Positions 16,538-25,326 of a DNA stretch of 64,000 bases are shown here, piece after piece. Positions within the stretch are counted from its first letter, which is position 1. Each line of letters begins with the position of its first letter. This DNA comes from Microbispora amethystogenes (GTDB lineage: Bacteria > Actinomycetota > Actinomycetes > Streptosporangiales > Streptosporangiaceae), in assembly GCF_016863015.1 (NCBI RefSeq), contig NZ_BOOB01000013.1:124001-188000 (forward strand), read 5' to 3'. A model generated the notes under the pieces. It worked only from the letters and a program-made list of their open reading frames with translations, had not been told where the DNA came from and did not search any database. Position numbers and translations under genes: made by a program.

Positions 16538-16566
16538 GAAGGCATCAAAGGCAGCCGAAAGGCTGC
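16514..16566. promoter_or_regulatory. two inverted-repeat operators for the ArsR-type repressor
   Basis: GGCAGCC-ATCC-GGCTGCC occupies 16514-16531 and GCAGCC-GAAA-GGCTGC occupies 16551-16566. The arms are identical, the loop is 4 bp in both, and the centres lie 36 bp apart. The first is between the -35 and -10 elements, the second just downstream of the -10. This is strong evidence for autorepression of the gene at 16603. Confidence 0.85.
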
Positions 16567-16602
16567 ATATCGACAGACGGCAACCCGGATACGAGGGCGG
16601 GC

Positions 16603-17388
16603 ATGGACGAGGTGTTCAAGGCGCTGGCCGATCCGAGCCGGCGCGCGCTGCTCGACTCGCTCAACGCCCGCAACGGGCAGACGCTGCGCGAGCTGTGCGC
16701 CGGGCTCGACATGGCCCGGCAGTCCGTCAGCAAGCACCTCGCGGTGCTCGAGGAGGCCGGGCTCGTCACCACCGTGCGGCGGGGCCGGGAGAAGCTGCAC
16801 TACCTCAACGCCGCGCCCGTGCACGAGATCGCCCACCGGTGGATCAGCCGGTACGACCGGGCCAGGGTCCAAGCCCTGGCCGACCTGAAACTCGCTCTGG
16901 AGGAGACCGCGATGGACGCGCCGACCTTCGTCTACACCACCTACATCCGCACCACCCCGCAGAAGCTCTGGCAGGCGCTGACCGAGCCCGCCTTCACCCG
17001 CCGCTACTGGGCCACGGAGTTCACCACGGACTGGTCCCCCCGCTCGCCGATGACCTGGGACAACCACGGCGTGCTGATCAGCGACCCGGAGCAGGTCGTG
17101 CTGGAGGCCGAACCCTACAGCCGGCTCTCCTACACCTGGCACACCGTCACCCCGGAGCTCGCCAAGCGTTTCGGCTGGGACGAGGAGACGCTCGCCCGGC
17201 TGTCCGGCGAGGCCCGCTCGAAGGTCACCTTCACGATCGAGGAGGCCGAGCAGGCCGTGAAGCTCACCGTCGTGCACGACGGCTTCGAGGCCGGATCGAG
17301 CATGGCCGAGATGGTCAGCCACGGCTGGCCGAGCGTGGTGTCGAGCCTGAAGTCGCTGCTGGAGACCGGCGAACCGCTGCCGGCCTGA
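16603..17388 (+). CDS. ArsR-type repressor fused to an SRPBCC (AHSA1-like) domain
   Basis: A 261-aa fusion. Residues 1-100 are an ArsR winged helix (FKALADPSRRALLDSL, LDMARQSVSKHLAVLEEAGL). Residues 105-255 are an SRPBCC/activator-of-Hsp90-like hydrophobic-pocket fold (YTTYIRTTPQKLWQALTEPA, VVHDGFEAGSSMAEMVSHGW). More commonly these are two adjacent genes; here one polypeptide could sense a small hydrophobic ligand directly and release DNA. No metal-binding Cys cluster is visible in the ArsR part, which argues against metal sensing. Two matching palindromes sit in its promoter. It is convergent with the next gene. Confidence 0.9.
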   Translation: MDEVFKALADPSRRALLDSLNARNGQTLRELCAGLDMARQSVSKHLAVLEEAGLVTTVRRGREKLHYLNAAPVHEIAHRWISRYDRARVQALADLKLALEETAMDAPTFVYTTYIRTTPQKLWQALTEPAFTRRYWATEFTTDWSPRSPMTWDNHGVLISDPEQVVLEAEPYSRLSYTWHTVTPELAKRFGWDEETLARLSGEARSKVTFTIEEAEQAVKLTVVHDGFEAGSSMAEMVSHGWPSVVSSLKSLLETGEPLPA

Positions 17389-17396
17389 CGCGTGAC

Positions 17397-17432
17397 CTCC
17401 CCGATCAGGCCCGGCTCCCCGATCAGGCCCGG
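17397..17432. repeat. perfect 18-bp tandem duplication across a stop codon
   Basis: The unit CTCCCCGATCAGGCCCGG occurs twice head-to-tail (17397-17414 and 17415-17432). The second copy contains the stop codon of the dehydrogenase gene, so the first copy is a duplicated 3' end lying between convergent genes. Confidence 0.9.
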
Positions 17433-18487
17433 ACGGTGTCGTCCAGGGTGATGACGACCTTGACGTCCTCGGGTTCCGCGGTGAACGCGTCGGCGAACGA
17501 CTCCAGCGGCACCCGGCGGGTGATCAGCCGGTTCAGCCAGGCGTGGTCGGCCTGCGCGAGGGCGTCGGCCGCGGCGGCGTAGTGCCGGAGGTTGGCGTTC
17601 ACCGATCCGATGAGGACGTCGTTCTCCAGCACGATGTCGCGGTTGAGGCTTCCGGCATCGATCGTGAGCCGGCGCCCGGCCGAGGAGACCCCGGTGAGGC
17701 AGACGATGCCGTACGGCGCGGTGTTGAAGGCCACCCCGAAGATCACCGGGCCGGCGCCGGTGGCCTCGATGACGACGTCGGGCCGGATCTTCGCGGCGAC
17801 CTCGCCCGCGTCGCCGGCGTGGTAGACGGCGCCGAGGTCGCGCACCAGTTCCGGTTTCGGGCCGTCGGTGACCCGGTCGAGGACGTGCACCTCCAGGCCG
17901 CGCCCCACGCCGAGCAGCGCGGCCAGCAGGCCGATCGGCCCGGCGCCGGTGACCAGCGCCGTCTTCGGCTCGAACCAGGCCCGGGCGCCGACCTTCTCGA
18001 CCTCGTCCCAGGCCTTGACGACGACGCTGGTGGGTTCGAGCAGCATCCCGACGTCCGCCAGCGCGGGGTCCAGCTTCACCGCGTAGCCGGGCTCGACCAC
18101 CCAGGCCTGGCTCGCGTACCCGTCCAGGTCCTTGATGCCGCGCTCGGTGTAGCGGCCGTTGCGGCACATGTCGAACTGCCCGTGCGCGCACGCGCCGCAC
18201 GGCACCGGGTCGGGCCGCCGGACCACGCCGACCACCAGGTCGCCCGGGGCGAAGCCGCTGCCCTCGGGCGCCCGCCGCACCCGGCCCAGCGACTCGTGGC
18301 CGATGACCAGCCGCTCGCGGCCGGGCGGGGCCGAGCCGTAGTCGCCCGCGGCGATCTCCTTGTCCGTGCCGCACACTCCGACGGCGAGACCGTCGACGAG
18401 CAGGTCGCCGTCTCCCGGCTCCGGGTCGGGGACGTCGGCGACCGCGAGGGAGTCCTTCCGCAGCGGGACGACGGTGAGAGCGCGCAT
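17423..18487 (-). CDS. zinc-type MDR dehydrogenase, glucose-dehydrogenase-like
   Basis: A 354-aa medium-chain dehydrogenase. Seen are VGVCGTDKEIAAGDYG (catalytic-zinc Cys region), VIGHESLGRV, the structural-zinc-like PCGACAHGQFDMC, and the nucleotide-binding TGAGPIGLLAALLG near residue 195. Organisation and sequence resemble glucose 1-dehydrogenases of the GDH MDR branch, which oxidise aldoses with NAD(P). The ATG overlaps the stop of the GH15 gene (TGATG), so the two are co-expressed. A route from an oligosaccharide to glucose to gluconate is plausible, but this is inference from the pairing. Confidence 0.88.
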   Translation of the reverse strand: MRALTVVPLRKDSLAVADVPDPEPGDGDLLVDGLAVGVCGTDKEIAAGDYGSAPPGRERLVIGHESLGRVRRAPEGSGFAPGDLVVGVVRRPDPVPCGACAHGQFDMCRNGRYTERGIKDLDGYASQAWVVEPGYAVKLDPALADVGMLLEPTSVVVKAWDEVEKVGARAWFEPKTALVTGAGPIGLLAALLGVGRGLEVHVLDRVTDGPKPELVRDLGAVYHAGDAGEVAAKIRPDVVIEATGAGPVIFGVAFNTAPYGIVCLTGVSSAGRRLTIDAGSLNRDIVLENDVLIGSVNANLRHYAAAADALAQADHAWLNRLITRRVPLESFADAFTAEPEDVKVVITLDDTVRA

Positions 18488-20283
18488 CAGCGCCCACCTC
18501 CAGCATGCTCGGCCGGGTCCGTCCCGGACAGGTGACGGGCCGCGTTGACCAGTCCGACGTGGCTGAACGCCTGCGGGGTGTTGCCGAGCTGCCGCCGGGC
18601 GACGGGGTCGTACTCCTCGCTGAGCAGACCGAGGTCGTTGCGCAGCTCCAGCAGCCGTTCGAACAGCTCGTACGCCTCGCGCCGGCGGCCGATGCCGTAC
18701 AGGGCGTCGGCGAGCCAGAACGTGCAGGTGACGAACGCGCCCTCCGCGCCGGGCAGGCCGTCGACGCCGCCGTCGGCCCCGGTCCGGTAACGCAGCAGGA
18801 AGCCGTCGGAGCACAGCTCACGTTGGACCGCTTCCACGGTACCCCGCACGCGCGGGTCGTCCCAGGGCAGGAACCCCGCCCGGGGGATCAGCAGCAGGGC
18901 GGCGTCGAGGCCCTTCGACCCGTAGAACTGGGTGAAGGTGTTGCGCCCGGAGTCGTAGCCGCGGTCGCACACCTCGGCGTGGATCTTGTCGCGGGTGGCC
19001 CGCCACCGGTCAACCGGCCCCTCCAGGCCGAACCGCTCGACGGCCCGCACGGCGCGGTCCATGCCCGCCCAGGCCATGACCTTGGAGTGCACGAAGTGGC
19101 GGCGGTCGCCGCGCACCTCCCACAGCCCGTTGTCCGGGTCGTCCCAGTGGCCCTCCAGGAAGTCCAGCAGCGCGCGTTGCAGGTCCCAGGCCTCGTCCTC
19201 GGACTCGATGCCGGCCAGGCGGGTCAGGTGCAGCCCGTCGAGGACCTCGCCCCACACGTCGAGCTGGAACTGGCCGGACGCCGCGTTGCCCACGCGGACC
19301 GGAGCCGACCCCTCGTAGCCGGCCAGCCAGTCGACCGTGTATTCGGGCAGGCGGCGGGTGCCGTCGATGCCGTACATGATCTGCAGGTCGGCCGGGTCTC
19401 CGGCGGCGGCGCGCAGCAGCCACTCGCGCCACGCCTTGGCCTCCGCGACGAAGCCGGTGCCGAGGAGGGCCTGCAGCGTGAACGTCGCGTCACGCAGCCA
19501 GCAGAACCGGTAGTCCCAGTTGCGCGGGCCGCCGAGCTGTTCCGGCAGCGAGGTGGTGACCGCGGCGACGATGCCGCCGGTCGGCTTGTAGGTCAGGGCC
19601 TTGAGGACGACCAGCGAGCGGCGCACCGCGTCCTCCCACCGGCCCTCGTAGCGGAAGCCGCGCAGCCACGACGTCCAGAACGCCTCGGTGTCGGCGAGGG
19701 CCCGTTCGGCGTCCACCGCCTTCGGTTTGCGCTCGTGCGAGCGCCGGTAGGTCAGCACGAACGGCACCCGCTGCCCGGCGGCGACGGTGAAGTCGGCGTA
19801 GGTCGTCATGTCCTCGCCGCGCAGCGGCACCGGAGTGTTCAGCCAGGCGGCGTCCGGCCCGGCGACCGCGACCAGTTCGCCGTCCCGGTTCCGCACCCAG
19901 GGCACGACGTGGCCGTAGTCGAACCGCAGCCGGAGCGCCATCCGCATCGGCACCCGTCCGCTCAGGCCCTCGACCACGCGGACGACGTCGGCCGCCTCGC
20001 CGCGCGGCGGCATCGCGTCGATCACCCGTACGGAGCCCTCGGGGGTGTCCCACTCCGTTTCGAGCACGAGGGAGTCGCCCCGGTAGCGGCGGCGCGTGCA
20101 CAGCCCGCCGGCGGCGGGGGCAACCCGCCAGAAGCCCGCCCGCTCGTCGCCGAGCAGGGCCGCGAAGCACGCCGGGGCGTCGAACCGGGGCAGGCACAGC
20201 CAGTCGACCGACCCGTCCCGGCCCACCAGCGCCGCCGTCTGCAGGTCGCCGATCAGCCCGTAGTCCTCGATCCGCAACGCCAC
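18487..20283 (-). CDS. GH15 family glycoside hydrolase (glucoamylase/trehalase-like)
   Basis: A 598-aa cytoplasmic-type GH15 protein. It begins IEDYGLIGDLQTAALVGRDG, the N-terminal beta-domain hallmark. The (alpha/alpha)6 barrel has NWDYRFCWLRDATFTLQALL near residue 260, GSKGLDAALLLIPRAGFLPW near 455, and LLSEEYDP, a probable catalytic-Glu region, near 560. Family members hydrolyse alpha-glucosides such as trehalose or maltooligosaccharides. No signal peptide is seen. The GTG at 20283 gives the normal family length and starts at the conserved N-terminus. It is translationally coupled to the MDR dehydrogenase. Confidence 0.9.
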   Translation of the reverse strand: MALRIEDYGLIGDLQTAALVGRDGSVDWLCLPRFDAPACFAALLGDERAGFWRVAPAAGGLCTRRRYRGDSLVLETEWDTPEGSVRVIDAMPPRGEAADVVRVVEGLSGRVPMRMALRLRFDYGHVVPWVRNRDGELVAVAGPDAAWLNTPVPLRGEDMTTYADFTVAAGQRVPFVLTYRRSHERKPKAVDAERALADTEAFWTSWLRGFRYEGRWEDAVRRSLVVLKALTYKPTGGIVAAVTTSLPEQLGGPRNWDYRFCWLRDATFTLQALLGTGFVAEAKAWREWLLRAAAGDPADLQIMYGIDGTRRLPEYTVDWLAGYEGSAPVRVGNAASGQFQLDVWGEVLDGLHLTRLAGIESEDEAWDLQRALLDFLEGHWDDPDNGLWEVRGDRRHFVHSKVMAWAGMDRAVRAVERFGLEGPVDRWRATRDKIHAEVCDRGYDSGRNTFTQFYGSKGLDAALLLIPRAGFLPWDDPRVRGTVEAVQRELCSDGFLLRYRTGADGGVDGLPGAEGAFVTCTFWLADALYGIGRRREAYELFERLLELRNDLGLLSEEYDPVARRQLGNTPQAFSHVGLVNAARHLSGTDPAEHAGGGR

Positions 20284-20383
20284 CGCGCGCCCCCACAGCC
20301 GTCCACCACTCCTGCACCGCGCGCCTACCCTGGCAAAGGGAACGTATGCCCAGTGCAAAAAGCGTTGGCGGCGGAGTGGTGCC

Positions 20384-20422
20384 GGACGGGCAGGAGCCCC
20401 CGTTACCCGCTCCTGCCCGTCC
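20384..20422 (-). terminator. hairpin terminator downstream of the DHFR-like gene at 20445
   Basis: A perfect 14-bp stem (GGACGGGCAGGAGC at 20384-20397 pairing with 20409-20422) has an 11-nt loop. It lies about 20 bp past the stop of the minus-strand gene. There is no clear U-tract, as is common for actinomycete terminators. Confidence 0.8.
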
Positions 20423-20444
20423 TGCCTGTGGACCCGCCGGGCCG

Positions 20445-21008
20445 TCAGGCGCGCCTGGGCTCCAGACGGAGGGCGGTGACGCCGCACTCGAACGGCGTCG
20501 CGGAGACGAGGCGGAACCGCTTCTTGTCGCCGCCGCCGGGGAACACCGGCAGGCCCGCGCCGATCGCGCTCGGGTTGACGAACAGGTTGAGCTCGTCGAT
20601 CAGGTCGGCGGCGATCAGGCTCGTCACCAGCGTGCTGCCGCCGTACGTGATCAGGTCGCCGCCCGGCTCGGCCTTGAGCTTGCCGATGGTCTCGGCGAGG
20701 TCGCCGCCGGCCACGACGGCGTTGTCCCAGGGCGATTCGGCGAGACCGTTGGAGATGACGGTCTTGGGCGTGTTGTTCATGAAGTCGATCGCCTCCTGCG
20801 ACTCCCCCTCGGGACCGGCCGCCCAGGCCGGGATGAACCCCTCGGCGAGCCGACGGCCGAGGACGATGTGGTCGACGTTCTCCATGAGCCCGGTGATGTA
20901 GGCGGCGAGGTCGTCGGTCCAGGGGAAGGTCATCCAGTCCATCTCGCCCTGCGGGCCGCCCATGTAGCCGTCGACGGTGGTCTGGACCTGAAGCTTGAGC
21001 TTGCGCAT
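20445..21008 (-). CDS. dihydrofolate reductase-family protein (RibD C-terminal type)
   Basis: A 187-aa RibD_C/DHFR-like protein with MRKLKLQVQTTVDGYMGGP at the N-terminus, HIVLGRRLAEGF, and LITYGGSTLVTSLIAADLID in the NADPH-binding region. It resembles the protein at 14171, with the same domain and similar motif spacing. It follows an NADPH:FMN reductase gene in the same direction, which suggests a small redox operon. The substrate is unknown. AAGAAGGAAC precedes ATG 21008. A 14-bp-stem terminator lies just downstream. Confidence 0.88.
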   Translation of the reverse strand: MRKLKLQVQTTVDGYMGGPQGEMDWMTFPWTDDLAAYITGLMENVDHIVLGRRLAEGFIPAWAAGPEGESQEAIDFMNNTPKTVISNGLAESPWDNAVVAGGDLAETIGKLKAEPGGDLITYGGSTLVTSLIAADLIDELNLFVNPSAIGAGLPVFPGGGDKKRFRLVSATPFECGVTALRLEPRRA

Positions 21009-21018
21009 GATGTGTTCC

Positions 21019-21055
21019 TTCTTCGTGAGCTTCGTGAGCTTCGTGAGTGAGTGAG
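21019..21055. repeat. 9-bp tandem repeat in an intergenic leader
   Basis: Three CTTCGTGAG units followed by two GTGAG partial units lie between the FMN-reductase stop and the ribosome-binding site of the DHFR-like gene. It is another small tandem expansion, here in a non-coding spacer. Confidence 0.75.
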
Positions 21056-21058
21056 AGG

Positions 21059-21646
21059 TCAGGCGACGTAAGGGGTCCTGGCGCGGGCCGCGCTGAGCGC
21101 GGCGGCCCACCAGGCGAGCTGGTCGAGCATCGTGGTGACACTGGTGTTGCAGGCGGCGCCGTCCTTCGGCCAGCTTCCGTCCGCGGCGAACAGGTCCCAG
21201 TAGCACGGAAGGCTGATGGTGCCCTGGAGCGTCACCGCGTGCAGTTCGGCGAAGATCTGCCGCAACTGCGCGACGGCGTGCAGGCCGCCGGACTCCCGGC
21301 CGTAGGAGATGAAGGCGACCGGCTTGGCGTGCCACTCCCGGTAGTACCAGTCGATCGCGGTCTTCAGCGACGCGGGGAAGCTCTGGTTGTACTCCGGGGT
21401 GACGATGGCGAAGGCGTCGGCGGCGGCGAGGCGCGCGCCCAGCTCCGCCACCTGCGGCGGGACGAGGTCGTCGTGGTCGCCGAGGGTCTCCGGGACCCGG
21501 GTCTCCGCGAGATCGATCAGGTCGATCTCGAAGTCGCCGCGCCGGCGTGCCCGGGTGGTGAACCACCGGGCCACCGTCGGGCCGAACCTGCCGCTCCTGG
21601 TGCTGCCGATGATGACCGCCAGCACTGGTCTCGTGGTGTCCGGCAT
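21059..21646 (-). CDS. NADPH-dependent FMN reductase-family flavoprotein
   Basis: A 195-aa flavodoxin-like protein. The FMN-phosphate loop is IIGSTRSGRFGPTVARWF (residues 12-29), and TPEYNQSFPASLKTAIDWYY is the flavin-contact motif of NAD(P)H:FMN/quinone reductases. It should reduce FMN, quinones or azo/nitro compounds in the cytoplasm; the physiological substrate is unknown. GAAGGAGGCCGAGG precedes ATG 21646. It is the first gene of a minus-strand pair and is divergent from the large regulator at 21756. The shared 109-bp region holds a direct repeat. Confidence 0.9.
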   Translation of the reverse strand: MPDTTRPVLAVIIGSTRSGRFGPTVARWFTTRARRRGDFEIDLIDLAETRVPETLGDHDDLVPPQVAELGARLAAADAFAIVTPEYNQSFPASLKTAIDWYYREWHAKPVAFISYGRESGGLHAVAQLRQIFAELHAVTLQGTISLPCYWDLFAADGSWPKDGAACNTSVTTMLDQLAWWAAALSAARARTPYVA

Positions 21647-21702
21647 CCTCGGCCTCCTTCCTGCCTCGCCGTCCGGCTGATGTCCCCGACTCTCGCAGGG
21701 AG

Positions 21703-21720
21703 CGTTTACGGTTCGTTTAC
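21703..21720. promoter_or_regulatory. SARP-type direct repeat (two CGTTTAC heptads, 11-bp pitch)
   Basis: CGTTTAC occurs at 21703-21709 and 21714-21720, with both copies extended to CGTTTACGGT. Heptameric direct repeats at 11-bp spacing are the known binding arrangement of BTAD/SARP regulators such as AfsR. They lie between the FMN reductase and the BTAD regulator genes and could serve either. Confidence 0.6.
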
Positions 21721-21742
21721 GGTGTCCTCTCGCCCCGGGCGT

Positions 21743-21748
21743 TAGGGT
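21743..21748 (+). promoter_or_regulatory. candidate -10 element giving a leaderless regulator transcript
   Basis: TAGGGT fits the actinomycete TANNNT -10 pattern. Transcription would begin about 7 nt later, at or next to the ATG at 21756. No Shine-Dalgarno sequence precedes that ATG, which is consistent with a leaderless mRNA. Confidence 0.45.
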
Positions 21749-21755
21749 GCGCACC

Positions 21756-24700
21756 ATGCGGTTTGGGGTCCTGGGTCCGCTCGCGGTGTGGACGGCGGGG
21801 GGCGAGCCGGTCGCGGTGCCCGGTGCGAAGGTGCGCGCCCTGCTCGCCGTGCTGCTGCTCAACGACGGGCGGCCGGTCCCCGCCGACCGGCTGATCGACG
21901 ACCTGTGGGGGGACGACCCGCCGCGGCGCAATCCCCTCGGCGCGCTGTCGGCCAAGGTCTCCCAGCTGCGCAGGGCGCTGGAGGACGCACAGCCGGGGGC
22001 ACGTGAGCTCGTCGTCTCCCGCCCGCCGGCCTACCGGCTGCTCCTGGACGACGAGGCGGTGGACGTCCGGCGCTTCCACACGCTCACCACCCGGGCGCGG
22101 CAGGCCGGCGACCCAAGAGCCGGGGCGGCCCTGTTCGCCGAGGCGCTCGCCCTGTGGCGGGGCCCGGCGTTCGCCGACTTCGCCGACGAGCCGTTCGCCC
22201 AGCCGGTGATCGCCAGGCTGGCCGAGCAGCGGCTGACCACGCTGGAGGACGCGGCCGAGGCCCGGCTGGCGCTCGGCGAGCACGCGGTGCTGGCCGCCGA
22301 GCTCGGCGACCTGGTCGCCGCACATCCGCTGCGCGAACGGCTGCGGGCGGCGTACATGCGGGCGCTGTACGGCGCCGGGCGCCAGAGCGAGGCGCTGGAG
22401 AGCTACGAGGAGCTGCGCCGCCTGCTCGGCGACGAGCTGGGGCTGGACCCCGGCCCCGAACTCGCCGCGCTGCAGCGGGCGATCCTCACCCAGGACCTCC
22501 AGGCCCCGCCCGCACCCGACCGGCGACCCCGCTCGAACCTGCCCGCCCCGCACACCGAGCTGATCGGGCGGGAGAGCGCGGTCGCCGAGATCGGCGCGCT
22601 GCTGCGGGAGGAGCGGCTGGTGACGCTGACCGGCCCGGGTGGCGTGGGGAAGACCCGGCTCGCGACCGAGGTCGCCGACGGCCGGCGGGACCTGCCCGAC
22701 GGTGTGTGGCTCGTCGAGCTCGCCGGCGTGCGGACCGGCGTGCGCACCGGGGTGGGGAACGGCGTACGGGCCGGAGCGGTGGCCGACGCGGTCACCGCGG
22801 CGCTCGACATCAGGGAGGGCGACCGCGCGGACCTGTCCGCGGCGCTGCGGTCGAGAGATCTCCTGCTCGTCCTGGACAACTGCGAACACGTGATCGACGA
22901 GGTGGCGGCCCTGGCGGAGCGCCTGCTGCGGACCTCTCCCGGCCTGCGGATCCTCGCCACCAGCCGGGAACCCCTCGCCCTGGCAGGGGAGGTCGTCTGG
23001 GACGTGCCGCCGCTCGACGTGCCGGGACGCGACGCCGAGCCGGGCGCGCTGGCGGAGTCCAGCGCCGTGCGGCTGTTCGTCGCGCGTACGGCCGCCGCCG
23101 TCCGGGGCTTCACGCTCGACGACGGCAACGCCGCGGCCGTCGGCCTGCTGTGCCGCCGCCTGGACGGCATCCCGCTCGCTTTGGAGCTGGCCGCGACGCG
23201 GATCCGCGCGCTGGGCGTGCAGGGAGTGGTGGACCGGCTGGACGACAGGTTCCGCCTGCTGGCCACCGGCCACCGCGGCGCCCCGCCCCGGCAGCGGACG
23301 CTCATGGCGATGATCGACTGGAGCTGGGAGCTGCTGACCGTTCCCGAGCGGACGGTGCTGCGCAGGCTGGCCGTACACGCCGACGGATGCACGGTGGAGG
23401 CCGCCGAGTCGGTGTGCGGCGGGGACGACCTCGACGTGCTCACCCTGCTCGTACGGCTGGTCGACCGCTCGCTGGTCGTGATGCTGCCGACGCCGGAGGG
23501 GCCGCGTTACCGGTTGCTGGAGTCGGTGGCCGCCTACTGCGCCGACCGTCTGGCGGAGGCCGGGGAACGGGAGTGGATCCGGCGGCGGCACCGGGACCAC
23601 TACCTCGCCCTCGCGGAGCGGGCCGCGCCCCTCCTGCGGGGCCCCGAGCAGCGCCACACGCTGCGGCTCCTCGACGCCGAGGCCGCCAATCTGCGCGCCG
23701 CGCTGGACCACTGCCTGGCGGACTCCGACGCCGCCGCCGCGCTGCGGCTGACCGGCGCGCTCGCCTGGCACTGGTTCCTGCGCGGCCGGCTGACCGAGGC
23801 CCGGCGCTCCCTCCAGGCCGCCTTGTCGCTCGCCGAAGACGGCACGGCGGCCGGCACGGGGCACGGCACGGCGGACGGCGCGAAGGACGGCGGGGAGGAC
23901 GGCGGGGAGGACGTCGCGGGTCTCGCCGACGAGGCCCGGATCTGGCTGGCCGGATTCGCGGCCCTCCAGGGCGACGCCGTCGGCCACACGGCAGATCACG
24001 CCGCGGAACTCGCGGCCGGCCAGGCCGCTGGGCACTCCGCGAGTGACACGGCAGATCACACCGCGGGCCACGCCGCAGATCAGGTGGCCGGGCACTCCGC
24101 CGGTCAGGCCGCCGGCCATCCGTCGGGCATCGCCGATCAGGTGGCGGTCGCGGAGCGTCTGGACGCCGGCCGGGGCAGGGCCGGGTGGTTCCTCGCCCAC
24201 GCCTCGCTCGGCTACCTGGACCTCGCCGACAGCGAGAAGCTGCTGGCCCGCGCCCTCGACGCCGCCGCGGCCGAGGGCGACCGGTGGGCCGAGGCCGCCG
24301 CCCTGATGACCCGTGCCCATCTCGCCCATGTACGCGGCGACCTGGCGGGGCTGGAACGCGACGCGACCCGCGGCGCCCGGATTTTCGCCGAGATCGGCGA
24401 CCGCTGGGGCCGGATGGGCGCCACGGGCTGGCTCGCCGCCCTGGCCGAGGCCACCGGCGACCACGCGCACGCCACCCGCCTGCACCGGGAGGCCCTCGGC
24501 ATGGCCGAGGATCTCGGGCTGTGGCCGGAGGTCGCGACCAGGCTGTGCTGGCTCGGCTGGATCCACACCCAGCTGGGCGACCACGCGGCGGCGCTCGACG
24601 ACGGCGCGAGGGCGCTGCGCCTGGCCGGCGAGCAGGGATACCGCACCGGCGAGATCTTCGCCGGGACGGTGATCGCCTACGCCTCCCGCCGCGGCGGCGA

Positions 24701-25196
24701 CCTCGACACGGCCGAGACGCACCTGCGGCGGCTGCTGGAGGCCGCGCCGTACCCGCCGCCGAACGAGGACGACCCGCCGTCCGTACACGTCCCGATGCTC
24801 CTGGTCGAGCTGGGGTTCGCCGCGGAACTACGCGGCGACGCGGACACGGCGCTGCGCCTGCACCTGGAGGCGTTCGACCTCGCGGCGCGGCTCGACGCGC
24901 CGCGCGACCAGGTGGGCGCGCTGGAGGGGCTGGCCGGAGCGCTGGCCCTGACCGGCGACCACGCCGCCGCGGCCGAGGTGTTCGGCGCCGCCGAAGCGGC
25001 CCGCGACGCGAGCCGGCTGCCCCCCGCTCCGGCCGAACGGGCCGACCTCGACCGCGTCGCCGCCGCCTGCCGGGCCGCCCTCGGCGAGGAGTCGTTCGCC
25101 GCCGCCCGCGCCCGCGGCGCCCTCCTCGGCCCCGAGGCGGCACGCGCCCGGCACGGCCGGGACCACCCGGATCGCGCGATCCAGCGATCTTCGTAG
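21756..25196 (+). CDS. AfsR/SARP-like regulator: OmpR-type DNA-binding, BTAD, NB-ARC ATPase, TPR
   Basis: A 1146-aa regulator. Residues 1-95 form a winged helix (MRFGVLGPLAVW), and about 97-245 form the BTAD domain (LRAAYMRALYGAGRQSEALE). Then comes an NB-ARC/STAND ATPase with Walker A GPGGVGKTRLATEV near residue 295, Walker B LLLVLDNCEHVIDE and LDGIPLALELAATRIRALG. The C-terminal half is TPR-like helices. Such proteins bind direct repeats upstream of metabolic genes and oligomerise on a signal. A GVRTGVRTGVGNGVRAG stretch near the ATPase, a Gly/Asp-rich run, and about 50 residues of degenerate HSA/AAG units (roughly residues 745-795) are unusual insertions. It is divergent from the redox pair; the target is unknown. 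Confidence 0.88.
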   Translation: MRFGVLGPLAVWTAGGEPVAVPGAKVRALLAVLLLNDGRPVPADRLIDDLWGDDPPRRNPLGALSAKVSQLRRALEDAQPGARELVVSRPPAYRLLLDDEAVDVRRFHTLTTRARQAGDPRAGAALFAEALALWRGPAFADFADEPFAQPVIARLAEQRLTTLEDAAEARLALGEHAVLAAELGDLVAAHPLRERLRAAYMRALYGAGRQSEALESYEELRRLLGDELGLDPGPELAALQRAILTQDLQAPPAPDRRPRSNLPAPHTELIGRESAVAEIGALLREERLVTLTGPGGVGKTRLATEVADGRRDLPDGVWLVELAGVRTGVRTGVGNGVRAGAVADAVTAALDIREGDRADLSAALRSRDLLLVLDNCEHVIDEVAALAERLLRTSPGLRILATSREPLALAGEVVWDVPPLDVPGRDAEPGALAESSAVRLFVARTAAAVRGFTLDDGNAAAVGLLCRRLDGIPLALELAATRIRALGVQGVVDRLDDRFRLLATGHRGAPPRQRTLMAMIDWSWELLTVPERTVLRRLAVHADGCTVEAAESVCGGDDLDVLTLLVRLVDRSLVVMLPTPEGPRYRLLESVAAYCADRLAEAGEREWIRRRHRDHYLALAERAAPLLRGPEQRHTLRLLDAEAANLRAALDHCLADSDAAAALRLTGALAWHWFLRGRLTEARRSLQAALSLAEDGTAAGTGHGTADGAKDGGEDGGEDVAGLADEARIWLAGFAALQGDAVGHTADHAAELAAGQAAGHSASDTADHTAGHAADQVAGHSAGQAAGHPSGIADQVAVAERLDAGRGRAGWFLAHASLGYLDLADSEKLLARALDAAAAEGDRWAEAAALMTRAHLAHVRGDLAGLERDATRGARIFAEIGDRWGRMGATGWLAALAEATGDHAHATRLHREALGMAEDLGLWPEVATRLCWLGWIHTQLGDHAAALDDGARALRLAGEQGYRTGEIFAGTVIAYASRRGGDLDTAETHLRRLLEAAPYPPPNEDDPPSVHVPMLLVELGFAAELRGDADTALRLHLEAFDLAARLDAPRDQVGALEGLAGALALTGDHAAAAEVFGAAEAARDASRLPPAPAERADLDRVAAACRAALGEESFAAARARGALLGPEAARARHGRDHPDRAIQRSS

Positions 25197-25326
25197 CGGC
25201 GACGTCAATAATCCCGCCATAGGCGTATAGAAAGCGTCAACGGGCGCGGAAACCGCATATTTCTCGTGATTCGCTGACTGGGAATCGCCCACTTGAGGGC
25301 GGCACAGTGCGAATCAAGGAGTGGGG

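Noticed and set aside
20341-20350. ATG at 20346 as a divergent small gene opposite the GH15 enzyme
   Set aside because: The frame runs antisense through the DHFR-like gene and its terminator and has no recognisable product.
25197-25326. Possible riboswitch or KdpE box upstream of the kdp operon
   Set aside because: I looked for a c-di-AMP-type fold and for a repeat like known KdpE sites. Only a short CGCCC/GGGCG stem is present, too weak to claim.
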